From Penicillium oxalicum (Eukaryota; Ascomycota; Eurotiomycetes; Eurotiales; Aspergillaceae), in assembly GCF_001723175.1 (NCBI RefSeq), contig NC_064650.1, positions 3,968,001 through 4,032,000 on the forward strand: 64,000 nucleotides of DNA, in the 5' to 3' direction. Every line of letters begins with the position of its first letter. The stretch's first letter is position 1. The notes under the pieces were generated by a model, which was not told the origin of the DNA, ran no database searches, and saw only the letters and a program-made list of their open reading frames with translations. A program made the position numbers and the translations under genes. Positions 23,245 through 37,000 of this stretch are shown one piece after another.

Positions 23245-24562
23245 GTTTAGGGTGATACTGGGAGTTCCAGTGGAGGTTGGTTCACCGAGTATGGATGGGA
23301 CTCTCGGGGAGGAGGAGAGTCGCAATCTGAGATTGGAGATATTGAGTGGATCCAGTTCAGTCGTGGATCGTAGTTGATCTGATGGGATGTGGAGAGGGAG
23401 GTCTTGATTCTCTAGTCTGGCTACCTAGGGTGTTCAACCGTGTCGTAATGAAATCCCAGTGATTGAGGTGGGTTGATAGTCACCCAGAAGATGGAAGAAA
23501 GACGTGACGAGAACGAGGAGAGAGAGAGAGAGAGAGAGAGAGAGGAGTGAATCGGGGAATAAAACGTGAATTTTTTTTTCTAAAGTCGCAGACTGAGGGG
23601 TTTACGTTGGGTCGACTGGCGGAGGACTGCAGAAATACTCTGTGAGTAGTACTTCTACGGAGAGACCTGATTGAGGGGTAGCTGTCGGACAAGTACGGCG
23701 ACTTGAGCACCTGAAGATCATTTTCAAGTAGGAACAAGGTTGCTCTCGGTGGACGCGGTGAGCTTGAGCTTTCCTTGATTGTGCTACTAGATTCTCACTG
23801 TTTTTTTTTCCACCAGCAATGTAATGCATACGACTAGTCGTCTTGGAAATGTAGATTGATGGGCCAAGTAAGACTACTGGTCTTGGAAGGGACTGGGATC
23901 TGTCCTAGCTGCCAAGCGCATGGGTGGCACTGCTGCACTGTGGAACGATTGAATTCTACAAATCTCCCATGGGATGGTCCGCGGAACACTCAATGAAGGA
24001 GACACTTGGCGGACACGGCTCGATGCTCAGTCAAAGGCCGGTCTGTCAGCCTGTGCGTCAAGAGACTCGAGATGATGCGGGACCGCGGTCTGAATGGATC
24101 GATCCGCATGAGCAGATATGAATTGACAGCGTCAATACAGACAACCCGGATCAGGCATGGTGTAATTGCAAGTTGATGGAGGGACAAGACCCAGAACAGA
24201 TGCACATGTATAAAGCTTGAGACCTAGGAGAGATTTTCAAAGGAAGAAATATACCATGAGACCCACACAGGAGAACAAGAAACAAAATCAAATCGCTGAA
24301 GCCAAAAATGGGAGGGGAAAATTCAGGCAAGATAAGACTCTCGTTTATGCACAGGGATCGCTGAGGAGAAGACAACCGAGAGAAGCGCGCAGAACGGACG
24401 ATGGCGTGCATGCCATCCCCCAAAAAAAGGACACGGAGGATTAATAATAAGACATAATTTTGGAGACCCGGACGTTTCCCACGATCTGTCACAAAGGACG
24501 TCCATGGGCTCCGGTCAAAACCAAGCGAAGAACAACACGATCGTAATGGAATGGGAATGGAA
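23245..24562. other. Intergenic: promoter of the BLOC1S1-like gene and 3' region of csmA
   Basis: No coding exon recognised. Contains a pure AG dinucleotide repeat and, at 23571-23580, a T run. Confidence 0.6.
23519..23544. repeat. (AG)n microsatellite
   Basis: Thirteen uninterrupted AG units in the 5' region of the BLOC1S1-like gene (CT repeat on its coding strand, as is common in fungal promoters/leaders). Confidence 0.9.
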
Positions 24563-27500
24563 TCAGAGAAGACCAGAGAGGACGGCCTCGGTTGCTAGAG
24601 ATAGATAGACAGGTCAGTAAATGGCAATCCACAAATCACCGTCTCCTTAGCCGTCAAATGAGAAGACGGAACGTACCTGAATTAATATACGGCCTCTTCA
24701 TGTCGAGAGGGACGCCGAAGCGGCGCTCAAGCTCCTGCTTGATACTCTTCTTCGTGACAGTCATCAGGTCAGCTGTGCGCAAAATCTCTCGGATCTCAGC
24801 GAGGATGGCATCATCACTGGGCAGGTGGCTCAGATCCTCTGTGCTCATGTCGGTATCCATGTGGTGACTCATCATCTCAGAAGGCGCCAACGACATGCGG
24901 GATCCGGAGGCAAGCAGCGGCAGATCCAGCTGGGAGACCGGACGAGAACCCGCATAGCCATACTCAGACTGGGCGAACGGGTGCGCACGGGTGCCATAGG
25001 AGTAGCCAGACATCTCAGAGCGATCGTCGCGCGAAGTTTGTCCCTCCTGCGCCTCCCAAAGCTCCATCTGGTACTCTTCCCAACGCTTCTTCGGAATCGA
25101 TGCCGGATCGAATTTACCCTCATCGGAAATGACCACCTTCCGGCCCTTTTCTCCGGTAATAATGCGGGTATTTCCCCAGGTGAAGTCGTCCATGTGCCAG
25201 AACGAGTAGAGCGGCAGGGCAAGACTGAAGATGGGAAGGGCGAAAATGTAAATGATCATCCAGCCAATCATCTCCCATTTGCGGCGGACAATGAAGATAA
25301 ATGCTTGCAAACCGTAAATGACACCAAGCAAGACAAACGCAATCCATGGAATCACGGACGAGTCGCGCACGAGCCACACAATGAGGTAGATAATGTAGGC
25401 TACCGTGACAGGCTGGATGATGGTACTGAGGAGATCAACAAAGACGACGAAGCGCATGCTGAAACAGCAGAAGCCACAGAGCTGTTGCAGGGGAATAAGC
25501 TCGATCAAGTTGTGCACGGTTGAGTTGATCCAGCGACGACGTTGAGACAAGAAAACGGCGAAGCTCTCCGGGGCAACAGTCCAGGCATGGCAGCGGAAGA
25601 TGTACTTGGTTTTGAATTTGGGATGATGCTTGAGTAGTAAAGTGGTCAAGTAACGGTCTTCACCCAGGTGGAGCAGGTTCTTCATATGCAAGGTGTCGAC
25701 GCGAATTTCAGAGTAACTATCGACAACCTCCTTGCTCACGAAGAGGGGTTTGCCGCTTTCCGCCGAGCGAACACGGTACATACTGAAGCATCCTGGCAAG
25801 CAAGTGACCGAACCGAAAAGACTCTCGAAAGCTTTGGTCAAGTTGTGCGAGATGTAGTACTCGTACACTTGAATCATCGTGATAATGGAAGTCTTGGCGT
25901 TGGACAGAGACGTCTCACCACAAGCGGCAATGAGACGCACATCAGACAGGAAGGCGGAGACAAAGCGTGTAGCAGAGTCTTGGGCAACAACTGTATCGGC
26001 ATCGACCTGCAGAATGTACTCGTAGAATGTCGGGTTGACTCCAATGATGTTTCGAATCTGATGGTGCATCTCAAGCTCCATGGGACTCATCGGGAGATTA
26101 TAGTGGACACGGTTCAGGAAGCGCATGAGAACCATCTGCGAGTCACGCTTACCACGGTTACCAGGGCGGGAGACTTCAGAAGGCTTGCCAACCTTGACGA
26201 CGACCAGGTAAGGCACAATGTGGCCCTGAACTTCATACAGACCCGAATAAATCTTGGCCATATTATGCTGCTTCATTCCCTCGCCCAAACTCTCAAAGCT
26301 TAAAGGCTCAGGATCAACAGATTCAGGAACACCCAGAATGTCCAGAACAATGCGTGGGGTAGGCCGGTCGTTGCCCTGACCGATAATCATACCATCACAA
26401 ATAACTAGGAGTAGCTTCCGCTTATCGTCATACTGCATGCGAGCCATGGAATCGATTGCACGGCGCAGAGAATCTTCGTCTTCCGTGTAGGCCGGCACTT
26501 GGCAGATGATGAATTTGTCAAGATTTTCGGGCAGGTTCTTCTTCCCAAATTGCAGGGCTGCGAAGAACTTGAAGACAATGATGAGACAGATCAGGATCGA
26601 GATTGCCAGGATGAAGTACCGAGCGAATTGACACCGAGCCGAATTACGGGTATCCACATGGCCAATGAAGAAAAGATTGTCAAGACACAGCTGCATCCGC
26701 GAACGCGTCGTGGGATCAATCTGAAGATTGTCCCAGTACTTGGTCACATCGGTACCGGCTTTCTGCTGAAACAGACTGACAAGAAGCGGGCTCATGTAAT
26801 CTGTTTTCACGTTCGTCTTTGGAGTTACGCCTTTGGGAAACCGAGGGACTCGAGGCCCAGCGATGTAGTAAGTCATATCGTAGACCTTGCCGTCAATGCT
26901 GACGATATTCTTGTTTTCTTCTTCCGCAAGTTGCTTGATGTACTTTTCCGTGTAACCCACGTATCCCTTTTTGTAATTTGCGCGCAGCATGACCATTTGC
27001 TCGTAGAACCAGCTCGGCTGGTCTCGATCGGTCCAGGAGCGGAAATCGTGGTATTTGGCGTTCACATCGTAGTCTGCGCTTGAAACCAGCATACTCGAGC
27101 TATTCATGTTAGACCGGTAATCCAAAGGAACACTGTCGTCGACGCTTCCGTCCACACCCTGGCACATAGCCGAAACTTGAACAGGGAATAGATTGGTGGC
27201 ATCGAGACCAGCATAGTTTTTGAGAGATTTTTGGGGCACGATATCGGGATAATGATAGGGGATGAAATCTCCCAGATTGAAGACCACACCACGAATAGCA
27301 ATGAAAGAGGTGCTGCCGTCTTGGCCATTGTGACTGCTCAGTTCTCCTTTTGAGTAAACATGCTGGGTCGGACAAACTAGCCCAGGAAAGGCGACAATCA
27401 TAAAGATTGCCACACCGCAAGCAAACCAAATGATCAGGTTGATTGCGAACTTCTCTCGCCAAGCCAAGCGGATGTCCTTGCGCTTCATGCGCCCTATCCA

Positions 27501-30365
27501 TTTGATCAAGAAATCGGGAATGTAGAATGTCAAGAGGTAGACAAGGAACATCCATCGTTTTCGTGAGCCAGAAACAGGGACATCGTCGACCTCCTCCAGG
27601 TTCTTCTCATTCCCCTTCTGCAGCATTTCTTCCCGTGTCTCGAGGTTGCGGAACATGTCGCCAGAATTAAAAGCTGAGGCACCGGCGTCAGACTTGCCGT
27701 CAAGCTCGCGGCTGCCAAAATACCCACCTCCTTTGGACTCATCCCCGTAGATGTACGTCCCAGGAGACTGCTCAGCGGGGTTCAGAAGCCGAACCTTGGT
27801 GTCTGCACCGCCGGCCTGAAATCCAATCTCGCCTTCATCAGATCCGGCAATCTTGCCGTAAGACGGCACCACCCGTTCACCGACTTTGGCTAGATCGGCC
27901 CAGCAACGCTCACTCAAGAATACTCCAGTACTTCCCACTCGAGCTTCATTGCTAGGCCAGCGTCGTTCATCCAAAACGACCTCGGCCTTTTCACGGTCGC
28001 TTCCAACAACCACATTGCCGATATCGGCAAGACCAAGGAATTCAGCAAAAGGCAAGAAGACACTGAAGTCTGCGTTTCTAAGCCGTGAACTGATCTCGGC
28101 GATACCAAAGGTTTGCACCTGCATCCGCACACATTTGCTGTCGAACTGGTTGGCAATGCGCCGATCGTTTGGCTTGAGACAAATCACGAAGTATGGGTTG
28201 AGGTTCGGAGCACTCAAGCTTTTGTTGATAATTTCGAGACCAGAAAGGAACTGGCCCGCAGCACCCTGTGCTTGACCGGCCAGCAGACCGCTCTTCCGAC
28301 CAGCAACACTCCGTCTGGAACTGGTGGCCTGACTTTCGTGGTCATCCGCTTCCTCAATTTCAGCACGATCGGAGAACAACTGGCGACCCTGTTGATCGTG
28401 CTTACGGCGAGCCATGCTTGGCATTCGCAAAGGCTTCGAGGATACCTGCGCTTGCACGATTGTGGTCTTCTCACGAGGATGAGAAACAGTCTGCAATGCT
28501 TCCTGTCCGAACAATTCGCGGACAAAGTCACTGCGAGTAGACTTCATCAGATTCATGAGGTCGCCTGAAAGGACTTCTCCGTTTTCTTCGAGGAGGCCCG
28601 TGACAGAATAGTCCACCTCCCCGGCGAAGTGCTTCACGGTAAACGCTGTGCGGGTCTTTGACAGATATCCAGTACTAGTGGTGTCACTGCTTTCCACCGA
28701 GATTGCTGGGTTTTTGCTCTCGAAGCGCCTTCGAACGCTCTCCAGGAATTGAGCGTCGCTGCGGCCTCGCCGGGCTTGATCATCGAGAATACTCAAAAGA
28801 CCATTGCCATTCTTCAAGAGGCCGCGAACGGTATCGGTGTTATCAAAGTAGCTTGTTGCCGCGACCGTAATTTCTTCCCGGTCAAGGATATCAGCCTTGC
28901 TGTCAAAGAATGATTGTAGGCAATAGTTGTAGAGGGACTCAGTCGCTGCATTGCTGAGAAGCTGGTCGAGTGTGGACCCCGAAGCTGGTGCTTGAGCAAA
29001 GCCAGGGAAATCGACAATGGAAATCGTGTTGGATACACTGTCCTCTGCAGCACATAGCTTCTGATTCACATTTTCAATCACGTAAGTGACAAGAAGGGAG
29101 TAAATCGATTTCGCAAATGAGTCCGCATTCTCTCGAGCTCCTTGGGGGTCCAGCATGACGGTTACACGCTCCCGATGGATGGTCTTTGTTTTGTAACCCA
29201 AGCTACACTCTAGAGCTTCAACACTGAGTCCGAGGAACGCAGCGACGTTACCCAGCGCATCTTTGTTCTTGACAACGGTGACCATCTCCCCGCCTTCGTG
29301 AGAGTACCCGCCACTCTCCTCGGCAGTGGTCAAGGTCGACTGCCCCGTAATGAACTCTAGTTGACCAATGTGAAGGACGCTGGCCAAGATTTGACAGATT
29401 TCAGCAATCTCACTCCGCGAAAACTCAAGCTTTCGCAACGCAGTCTTGAAATGCTGGAAGCCCTCGTGATCGTTGACTCCAACTTTCAACTGTGTTGGAT
29501 GACCAAGATAACGCCATCGCTTATGCCCGGAATCACTAGTGAGTTTCCCACCCACACTGGTCGCGTGGATCGATTTTTCGAAGCCCAAGTGAGCCTTTTC
29601 AGCCGCACTTGTTCCAGCCAGCAGGTAGTAAAGCGCATGGAAACTGCGCTCGCCGGTGGGCACAGACGAGATTCGACTTCGCTCCAGCCGGTAATCAATG
29701 ATCTTACCACCGATCAGAGTTGGATTAACCGTGGATGAGCCATCGTACTGTAGCTCCAGGAAAAGACCAGCCTTGGAAGCGGTTGGAGTTGTCACGGACT
29801 TGGTGGTGGTCAAGGTATCAAAGACAAAGGCCGCGTAGGACAGTTTCGAGGATAGTGGAGTCGAAGAATAGGAGAGGAAGGAGGACAGTAGATGTGAGCG
29901 AATGGTTGTTTTACCCGAACCACTTTCTCCCCTGCAGTCAAAGCAAATGTGTTAGCTAGATTGTCACATGCCCCCGGGGCGTTGACGAACTGGGTACTTA
30001 CAAAAACACCACAGCTTGATTCTCTCCGCGAGCCCCCAGTCGGGTATAAGCCCGACGAGCGAGATCCTCTGCCTCTCCAGCGGCACTACCGTCCTTTTCG
30101 CCATCTGGCCCTTTGGTCGCGGAGGTATATGTGTTGAATGAGATCAAGGCTTGGGATGACAGCCGGGCGGTAGGCAATCCCACATGAAAGCTATCGAGGA
30201 TTCGTTAGTACACGATATTCGTAGCTGAGGTGGACTTTGACGGTTGCAAACTCACCGGCTCGCCAGATGAGCTGTTAGATGAGTATCTGATTGAAGGTGT
30301 GCGGGGAGCGAGGGGAGTGACGACTGGGCATGGGCCGGTAAGGCCCCGGTGTTGTTGCCCGCCAT
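24563..30365 (-). CDS. csmA: Class V chitin synthase with myosin motor-like domain, CsmA
   Basis: A 1861-aa cell-wall enzyme that polymerises UDP-GlcNAc into chitin at hyphal tips and septa. Exons are 30256-30365, 30002-30190, 24677-29931 and 24563-24594 (sum 1862 codons with stop). The start is [20 protein letters not shown]. The myosin-like head (to about residue 780) has an intact P-loop GESGSGKTT at residues 101-109, interrupted by an intron just before it, and a switch-II-like SIVDFPGF near 410. Next come membrane segments, a cytochrome-b5-like block ([14 protein letters not shown]) and the catalytic core: QVDADT (about 1406), EDRYLTT (about 1524) and QRRRWINST (about 1564), then C-terminal membrane helices. 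A DEK-C domain ends the protein. The last ten residues come from a 32-bp exon ([10 protein letters not shown]). It is head-to-head with csmB. Confidence 0.97.
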
Positions 30366-33300
30366 GATGGAGGAGGCTTTTCACCTCTCCACGGTGAAGC
30401 CGACAGGATAGTAGAATAGCTGCAGAGAGTTTGACTGAAATGGTCTTCGGGCAGCGAGCGATGAGGACAAACTGATGAAGCGGCAAGTCGTGGGCAAGGT
30501 TTCGACACCGCTAAGGTAGGAACGAATGTGAAGTCAGGAATGCCTGCAAGAATGAGACCCCCTTAGTGATTGCAAAGCCGCAGAGGCATCAGAGTGCTTG
30601 GCAGGTAAGCAGCGTACAACAGCAGTTGGCTATTCACGCGATCAGAAGATTTGACGCACAGGAAACGAGTGATAGCAATCAAACCAACACCAAAGCGAGA
30701 GTCAACCAAGAAGACAAAATGCCAACCGTATGGGAGATCGCAGAAAAAGGCAATGAGTCTGGGACCGCACGGAGGAAGTGGTACCGTATATTATGTACCA
30801 TACAGCGGCACTCAGGATGGTATTCACGGAGTATCGAACGCTACAAGTACAGTGAAAGAATACTCATACAGGACTTATGATGTGCTTACTGTGCAATACG
30901 GTATGTAATTACAGTATGCTTTGTGATTGAAATACTACAGTACGTGTATTGAGCTTCAGCTCCACGGGTGGAGACTCTCTGCCCTTTTTATTTATTTACT
31001 CAATTTTCATAGGAAGAGTCGGTCGCTTCCCGGGGATTCCAGCAGAGACTGGAGAACAGATCGCGAGAGATCAGACGTAAGAATCTTCAAGGGCTGCTGA
31101 TCTTGCACTAGGCCTGTCTTGTTCTTCTTCTTTTCTTCACTCAATGAACCGAGTTGAGACTTGTGATCTCTTCCAGCGCCCTAACATCCTGAGTGGTAGA
31201 GAATAGATGACTTGGTTTTTATTTGAGGCCGTTAGCAATATCTCGCAGTGGGTTTTATTCGGATTGACTGCCCAGGGCACAGAATCGTCTCACGAGGAGG
31301 CTTTTTGAAAATCAGAGGCCCCACAAAGTGAGTGGCCATGGTTTTACTGGTTGCTCCTTGTCAGGGTCCTCTTTTCTATCCGAGTTCGACCCCTGGGTTT
31401 GACCCAGTGATTCGAAAAACTTGATGGTCTTTGGAGCTTTGACCGGGCTCCAGCAGCAGATAAAGGTGTGTACCATGGGAATTTAGGTTAGCGCAGCTGC
31501 GTCCCATAGCTAAAGATAGGTCAGAGCAGGCCAATGGAACAGGATCTCTTTTGACCTTGAATTTATCTTTCCAAGCTCGTGAGGCTATCTACAGCGTTAT
31601 CGAAATATATGTACATTGTCATGTGCGTGGGTGTATATACATATACGCACTGTATATTACCCAAGCCACGCATACAGTTTCATGTAATGATTGAAGTGGC
31701 GAATATCGTTTCCCATCTGAAAATGATCGATTGGACCCAAGGCATGTACCTACCCATCAGATATAGATTTATGCTTTACTCCTTGCACTCTTTGCGACCT
31801 ATCTGCTGCAAACCAACAAAATATGGTAGCCACTGAAATATAGAAGTGGAGGCTCTGAAATGAACTCGCAGGAACCCTAAAACCAGCCCCCCTCTCCTCT
31901 CAAGGTAAAGCATTTTATGATTCTTCCGTATGTCCTAAATGAATGAGACAAAAGTGCTGGATTCCATTTCAACCTTACCAGATTGAAGGCAATCTGACTA
32001 GTGTGGTGGATCAGATGCTCGTTGTACTCCATAGGGATGGAAGGATAGGAGAGAGACTCATCGCGACCGTGACTGAATGGTCCGACTATTGAGACTACGG
32101 GCATCAGGTGTCCGCCAATAGGCATTGTGATACCGTGCGTTTTGTGTTTCAAATTTTGATGGTTGACGGGTGTGGAGGTCAAGTCCTTCCGACCGCATCT
32201 GCTGCACACATGTGTCATGTATGTACATTGTAATGTAGTATGTACCTTTTCTACAAGACCGGAGTTCTTGAGGCATGGGATCGCTTGTTAATCACCTTGC
32301 GAGGAACCGGTGCTAGTACATGTGTAGATGCTGTTACCATCGCTCAAGATTTCAGGTAATTGTCCCAAGACCTTTTGCCATGGATCAAATCAAAATAAAA
32401 AATGTTGTATTTCCAGGAAACTCCTCCTGTATGACCACGTGTAGTGGCAACCTGTTTTCCGGAATGACAAGCTGATTATCCTCCGGACATACAATACTGA
32501 CGCTATACGGGTGAGACAACCCAAATATAGCACATTACGTAGTTTGTATATATTACAGTATCAGCTCTTAACTACTGTTTCTTATAACATACAGTACATA
32601 TATATAACAGACACGCTCGAATTCGTGTATGCAAATCATAATTTACGTGGTGGCTATGGACTACTTCTTCCAAAACACTGGATTTTCTGTGCCGATTCTT
32701 CTGACTAGGTTGTTCGTACTGCAACGGTGGTGCAAACATCATGTGAGATGCGCTGATCTTAACAACGTACTGCGAAGGTAGCATTGCGCTCAACTCTGTC
32801 AAGTGATGTGCTATTTTTGAACGAGACCGGTGACCAGTCTGCTGAGTATCGGAAAATCAGCGTCTCTCACGAAATAGTAGGCCGAGAACAATCCTGATCC
32901 AGAATATACTGTAGCATACTACACAGTTACAGCGCCCGCCCAGTCGCAACAGTAGGATTATGTACATATTTATGTATCACTTGATATGTTTTCCCCGGCG
33001 GCACTCATATTTCCGAAGTAATCGGAATCCCCTAAGCTACTACATAATTTCTGCCACTCACGTAGGAGTAGGGTGTCGAGAAGAATTCATCACTATTCCT
33101 TTTACCACGGACATCAAAGGCTAGTTTAGTAAGACCAACTCGATGACCAATTGACTCTGTTGTAGAGATAGCAACGCAATGAACTAAGTCCCAGTCTTTT
33201 TTTTAATAGCAGGAATTAGGTTGTGGTCACTTAGCAACCAGAGTTGATTGAGATTTTGCCCCACGCCAGCTCTACATAGGTGCCGCGATGTAGCTTATTA

Positions 33301-34029
33301 TAGCATTTTGTCAGGTGCCTCAAGACTTCAAGCAGCAGTTGTTGCGATGCCCAGTCTCTCTAAACTATCAAAAAGCTTGTCAAAGGACCTAGGCTCGTCG
33401 GGTAGATCAGACTTCAGAGGCGAGCCTCCAGTCGGGCTTGGAGATTGCATAATACGCATGAGACAGTGATTTGAGACCGATTTCAAATGATCCAGTTATA
33501 CCGAATACTCTCTCCCGCCTTCCCACACGTATATTACAGAAAGACAGAGCTACCCCTGATACAGCCATATTGGTACAGCTCATTACAAGCACCATCATGC
33601 GGTGTATTGTATGTACACTATACGGTATGGACTTCCGCCGCCCGATCTTCCCCAGTCCCCACGGCCACATTGTCTTCTGCTTGAGACCTCCCTCAATTTT
33701 TCCCTTGTGCTGCTTGCTATAAGGTATTCTACGACTTTCGACCTCGACCTCATTGTCGTTCGCGCAGCCTTCTGCAACCCTTCGCTCAGGTTGACCCTCC
33801 ATTCGTTTGGGAGCGACCTGTCTTTCACTCGCTCGCCAAACTGTCGTTTCAAACAACCTGGTGATCTCGCTTTGTTGACATTCCATCTGGCTGCGGACGT
33901 TTCTCCTCTCGCTGATTTCACCCGTGGCCGAAACCGCTTCAGGCTCGTGGAGACTGATGCCATCGTGATCTTCACCCATGCCCAGAGACTGAATTTCACA
34001 GTTGAATTCTCAGTCTCGACAGGTTCGCC
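30366..34029. promoter_or_regulatory. Long shared divergent region between csmA and csmB
   Basis: A 3.7 kb AT-rich interval separates the two start codons. No coding exon with motifs or credible splice sites was found. It must hold both promoters and 5' leaders. Open frames of up to 190 codons near 33.6-34.2 kb overlap the csmB start and look like its leader. Specific binding sites were not assigned. Confidence 0.6.
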
Positions 34030-37000
34030 ATGTCGAATCGCTACTCGGTCTACTCGACCCAGTCTGGGCTCGCAGGCCCTCGTCCAGCGTCCCAGTTTCC
34101 CGCCCAAGTCTCAACCACCACATTACTCAATGCCCTTCACTCATTCTACACAGCTGGCCAGCCTTATCAGTTAGACTCCGGTACTAGCTTGGTTGTAAAC
34201 ACCTGGGTCACTGCTGCCACCACCCTACCTGATGGCCGGAACGCAGCTACAATAGATCGCGATCTGGCCGTGCGGGCCTGGGAGCACGCCAGAAGGCGAG
34301 CCGAAGATGGTTGCATCGTTCTAGGGTTTGTGTTACATACTGAGCATCGAACGACTTCGTATAGTATCGCTCACATGATTATAGCTCCCTTCATCAGTCG
34401 ACTCCCTCGCTTCTCGAGCCGTTTATGACTGCGCTGCCGGTTTCCACACCCCAAATAGCCTTCGCATCTCTGGCAGCACTACGTCCATTCCTCTCTGCAG
34501 TGACGGCATTCAATCCATCCTATTCTCTTTATTCGGCCTTCTCTGCCTCCTACACCCTGACTCTGCAAGGCACAGTTGTTGGTCTATCGCTGGCCCTTTC
34601 CACATCTGGCATCAATGTGCGCAAGGGTCTCCTTCAGATCCCTGCAGAGGCTGGCTACCGTGCTTTTGATGTCTTTTACTATCTCCTCACCTCAGCGTCT
34701 ACACCGGCCGAAAGAGAGTTCCTTGATCTTAAGGATTTGTCTCAATATACCATCCTTAACCGATCGGGGACCTATGAACCTCCCTCATACCTCCCCACCG
34801 CCGATGATGCGGCGGCAGCTGAGGATTTGCGTGCGAATTTGAAAGCAATTGGGATCAAGGGAGCAGCTTTGCGAGGGCTGATGTCTGTTCTTGCTGGCCT
34901 TCTCAAGCTTGGAAACGCTGCTGGGCTTATGGTTGACCAAGAGGAGTTGGAGGAGGTATGTGAGGATGTCGGAGGTCTTCTTGGTCTGGATCCCGAGGTC
35001 CTTTTGCAGAAATGTTCTACCGACGAGCGTGAGGTTATGATTGTTGGCGTCTACGAGGCGCTGGTGGATTGGGTCATCGGCAAGGCCAATGAAGCAATCG
35101 CATCCGAGATACAGAATGCCCTAGACAATGATTCCAGTACTGGGGGTGCTGGCATTACCCATCATTCCAACGAAGATACTGTCGCCCTGACGATTGTCGA
35201 TATTCCTCGTCCAACTCTGGGTAAAGCCATTGCAATGCGAGGTGTTTTCGACGACAGTCTCGGTCTCAACGCTGAAATGAAGGAGGATGGAATCGCTCTC
35301 CCAGCAGTCGGCCAGTCCGTGATCAGTGAGATGAACAGCGCAGTGGCCCAGGTCGAGCCTGACTTGGGCATAATGACGGGTGCTGCTGGCCGTGATCGCG
35401 AGCGTGAGATGGATGTGCGTCAAGGTGTCCTCGAGAAAGTAGGATTAGAAGCCGAGACCGACTCATTCTTGCGCCAACTGCTATTCCCCGTCGAGACCGA
35501 AGGCGTGTCTCTCAACAAAAGGGGACGTTTTGATCTCGCCACCACACTGGGTAGCAGTCGTGTCTGGTATCACCTCTCCATACACCCTACAGACGACCTA
35601 CCTGACCAACTCACATCCAATACCACTGCTTGGTCTGCAGGCGCCGTTTCACGTCAACTGAGAGACTGGCGCTTGCCTGAATGGGCGAACCGGCGTTTGA
35701 AACAACTCGATTTCACCGCTGATTTTGATGTGGAAGAATTCGTGGCGCGTTACTCCCGCCTTGGGTGCACTGAAGGCCAGGACGGTGTCGAAAGTTGGAT
35801 CCTCGAAAGAGGCTGGAGCAATGGCGATGCCTTTGTCGGCCAACAGCGAATTTGGGTGAGGGAAGGTGCATGGTGGGAAGCAGAGTCCATGCTCGATCTC
35901 AAGCCAGACCCAATGACTTCCAATCCCTTTGAATATGGGGCCGCCATGTATGAGCCTGGCTACACCCCCGACGTCAACCCGGCCCCCGAGAATGCGATGC
36001 TGCTTGGCGGTGATATGATTATGCACAATCCTGGAAGTGTTATCACTCCCAGTGTCATGGCAGGGGCAAAGTCAATTGCCCCTACCGGTATCACACAGAC
36101 GGGTGGGGGTGACTATGGCCTTGGTCACAAAGGTGATGACAACAAAGGCGACATCGCCTATTATGATGATTATGGCCGCTATATTGGTGATCTTGACCCC
36201 GAATTCGGAGACCCAAAGCATATTGAGAAGAAAACCATCTCTGTTGGTCGCAGAGTCTGGGCCGGACTTGTTTGGGCCCTCACGTTCTGGATCCCGTCCT
36301 TCGTTCTTCGATACGTCGGACGTATGAAACGTCCAGACGTGCGTTTCGCGTGGCGCGAGAAAGTCGTTCTCGTCGCCATGATTTTGCTGTTCAACGCGAT
36401 TGTCTGTTTCTACATCATTGCTTTCGGTGATCTCTTATGTCCCAACAAGAACAAGGTTTGGAACGACCAGGAGGTCGGCAGCCATACCCAAGACAACAAC
36501 TTCTTCGTCAGCATTCACGGCCGCGTTTATGATATCTCCAATTTTTGGAAAATACAACACAGTGACACGAATACCGAGACCACAACCAGCAACATGAAGC
36601 CATTCGCGGGCTTGAATCTCGATGCTTACTTTCCACCCCCGCTTACTGAATACTGTAATAACTTTGTCAATGCTGAGAACAACAACCAGTATATTCAGTT
36701 GACCTACAACGACTCCAACGCGATTGTGGATTCCACCGCCAACCATGCTTGTGGTCCACGAGTCGCCACGGATCCAACCTCCAAACTTGCCGATATCTCC
36801 TGGTATGGTGACACGTTTTTGCCAAAGATCGCCGAATATTACAAGGGCGAGTTGGTCTGGACCAAGGGTACCATGAACAAACAGGCCAACGAGGACGCTC
36901 GATATTGGGTCAGCGTCAATGAGAAGATCTACGACCTCACAGATTACTTTCACACTGTCAAGACAATGAACAAGCTCGCCACTTATGACTTCTTGCCGAG

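Noticed and set aside
25668..26303. 211-codon open frame on the plus strand opposite csmA
   Set aside because: Antisense shadow of the catalytic domain of csmA; no independent start context or homology.
33602..34174. 190-codon frame overlapping the csmB start
   Set aside because: Overlaps the supported csmB exon 1 in another frame and shows no domain; more likely the csmB leader.
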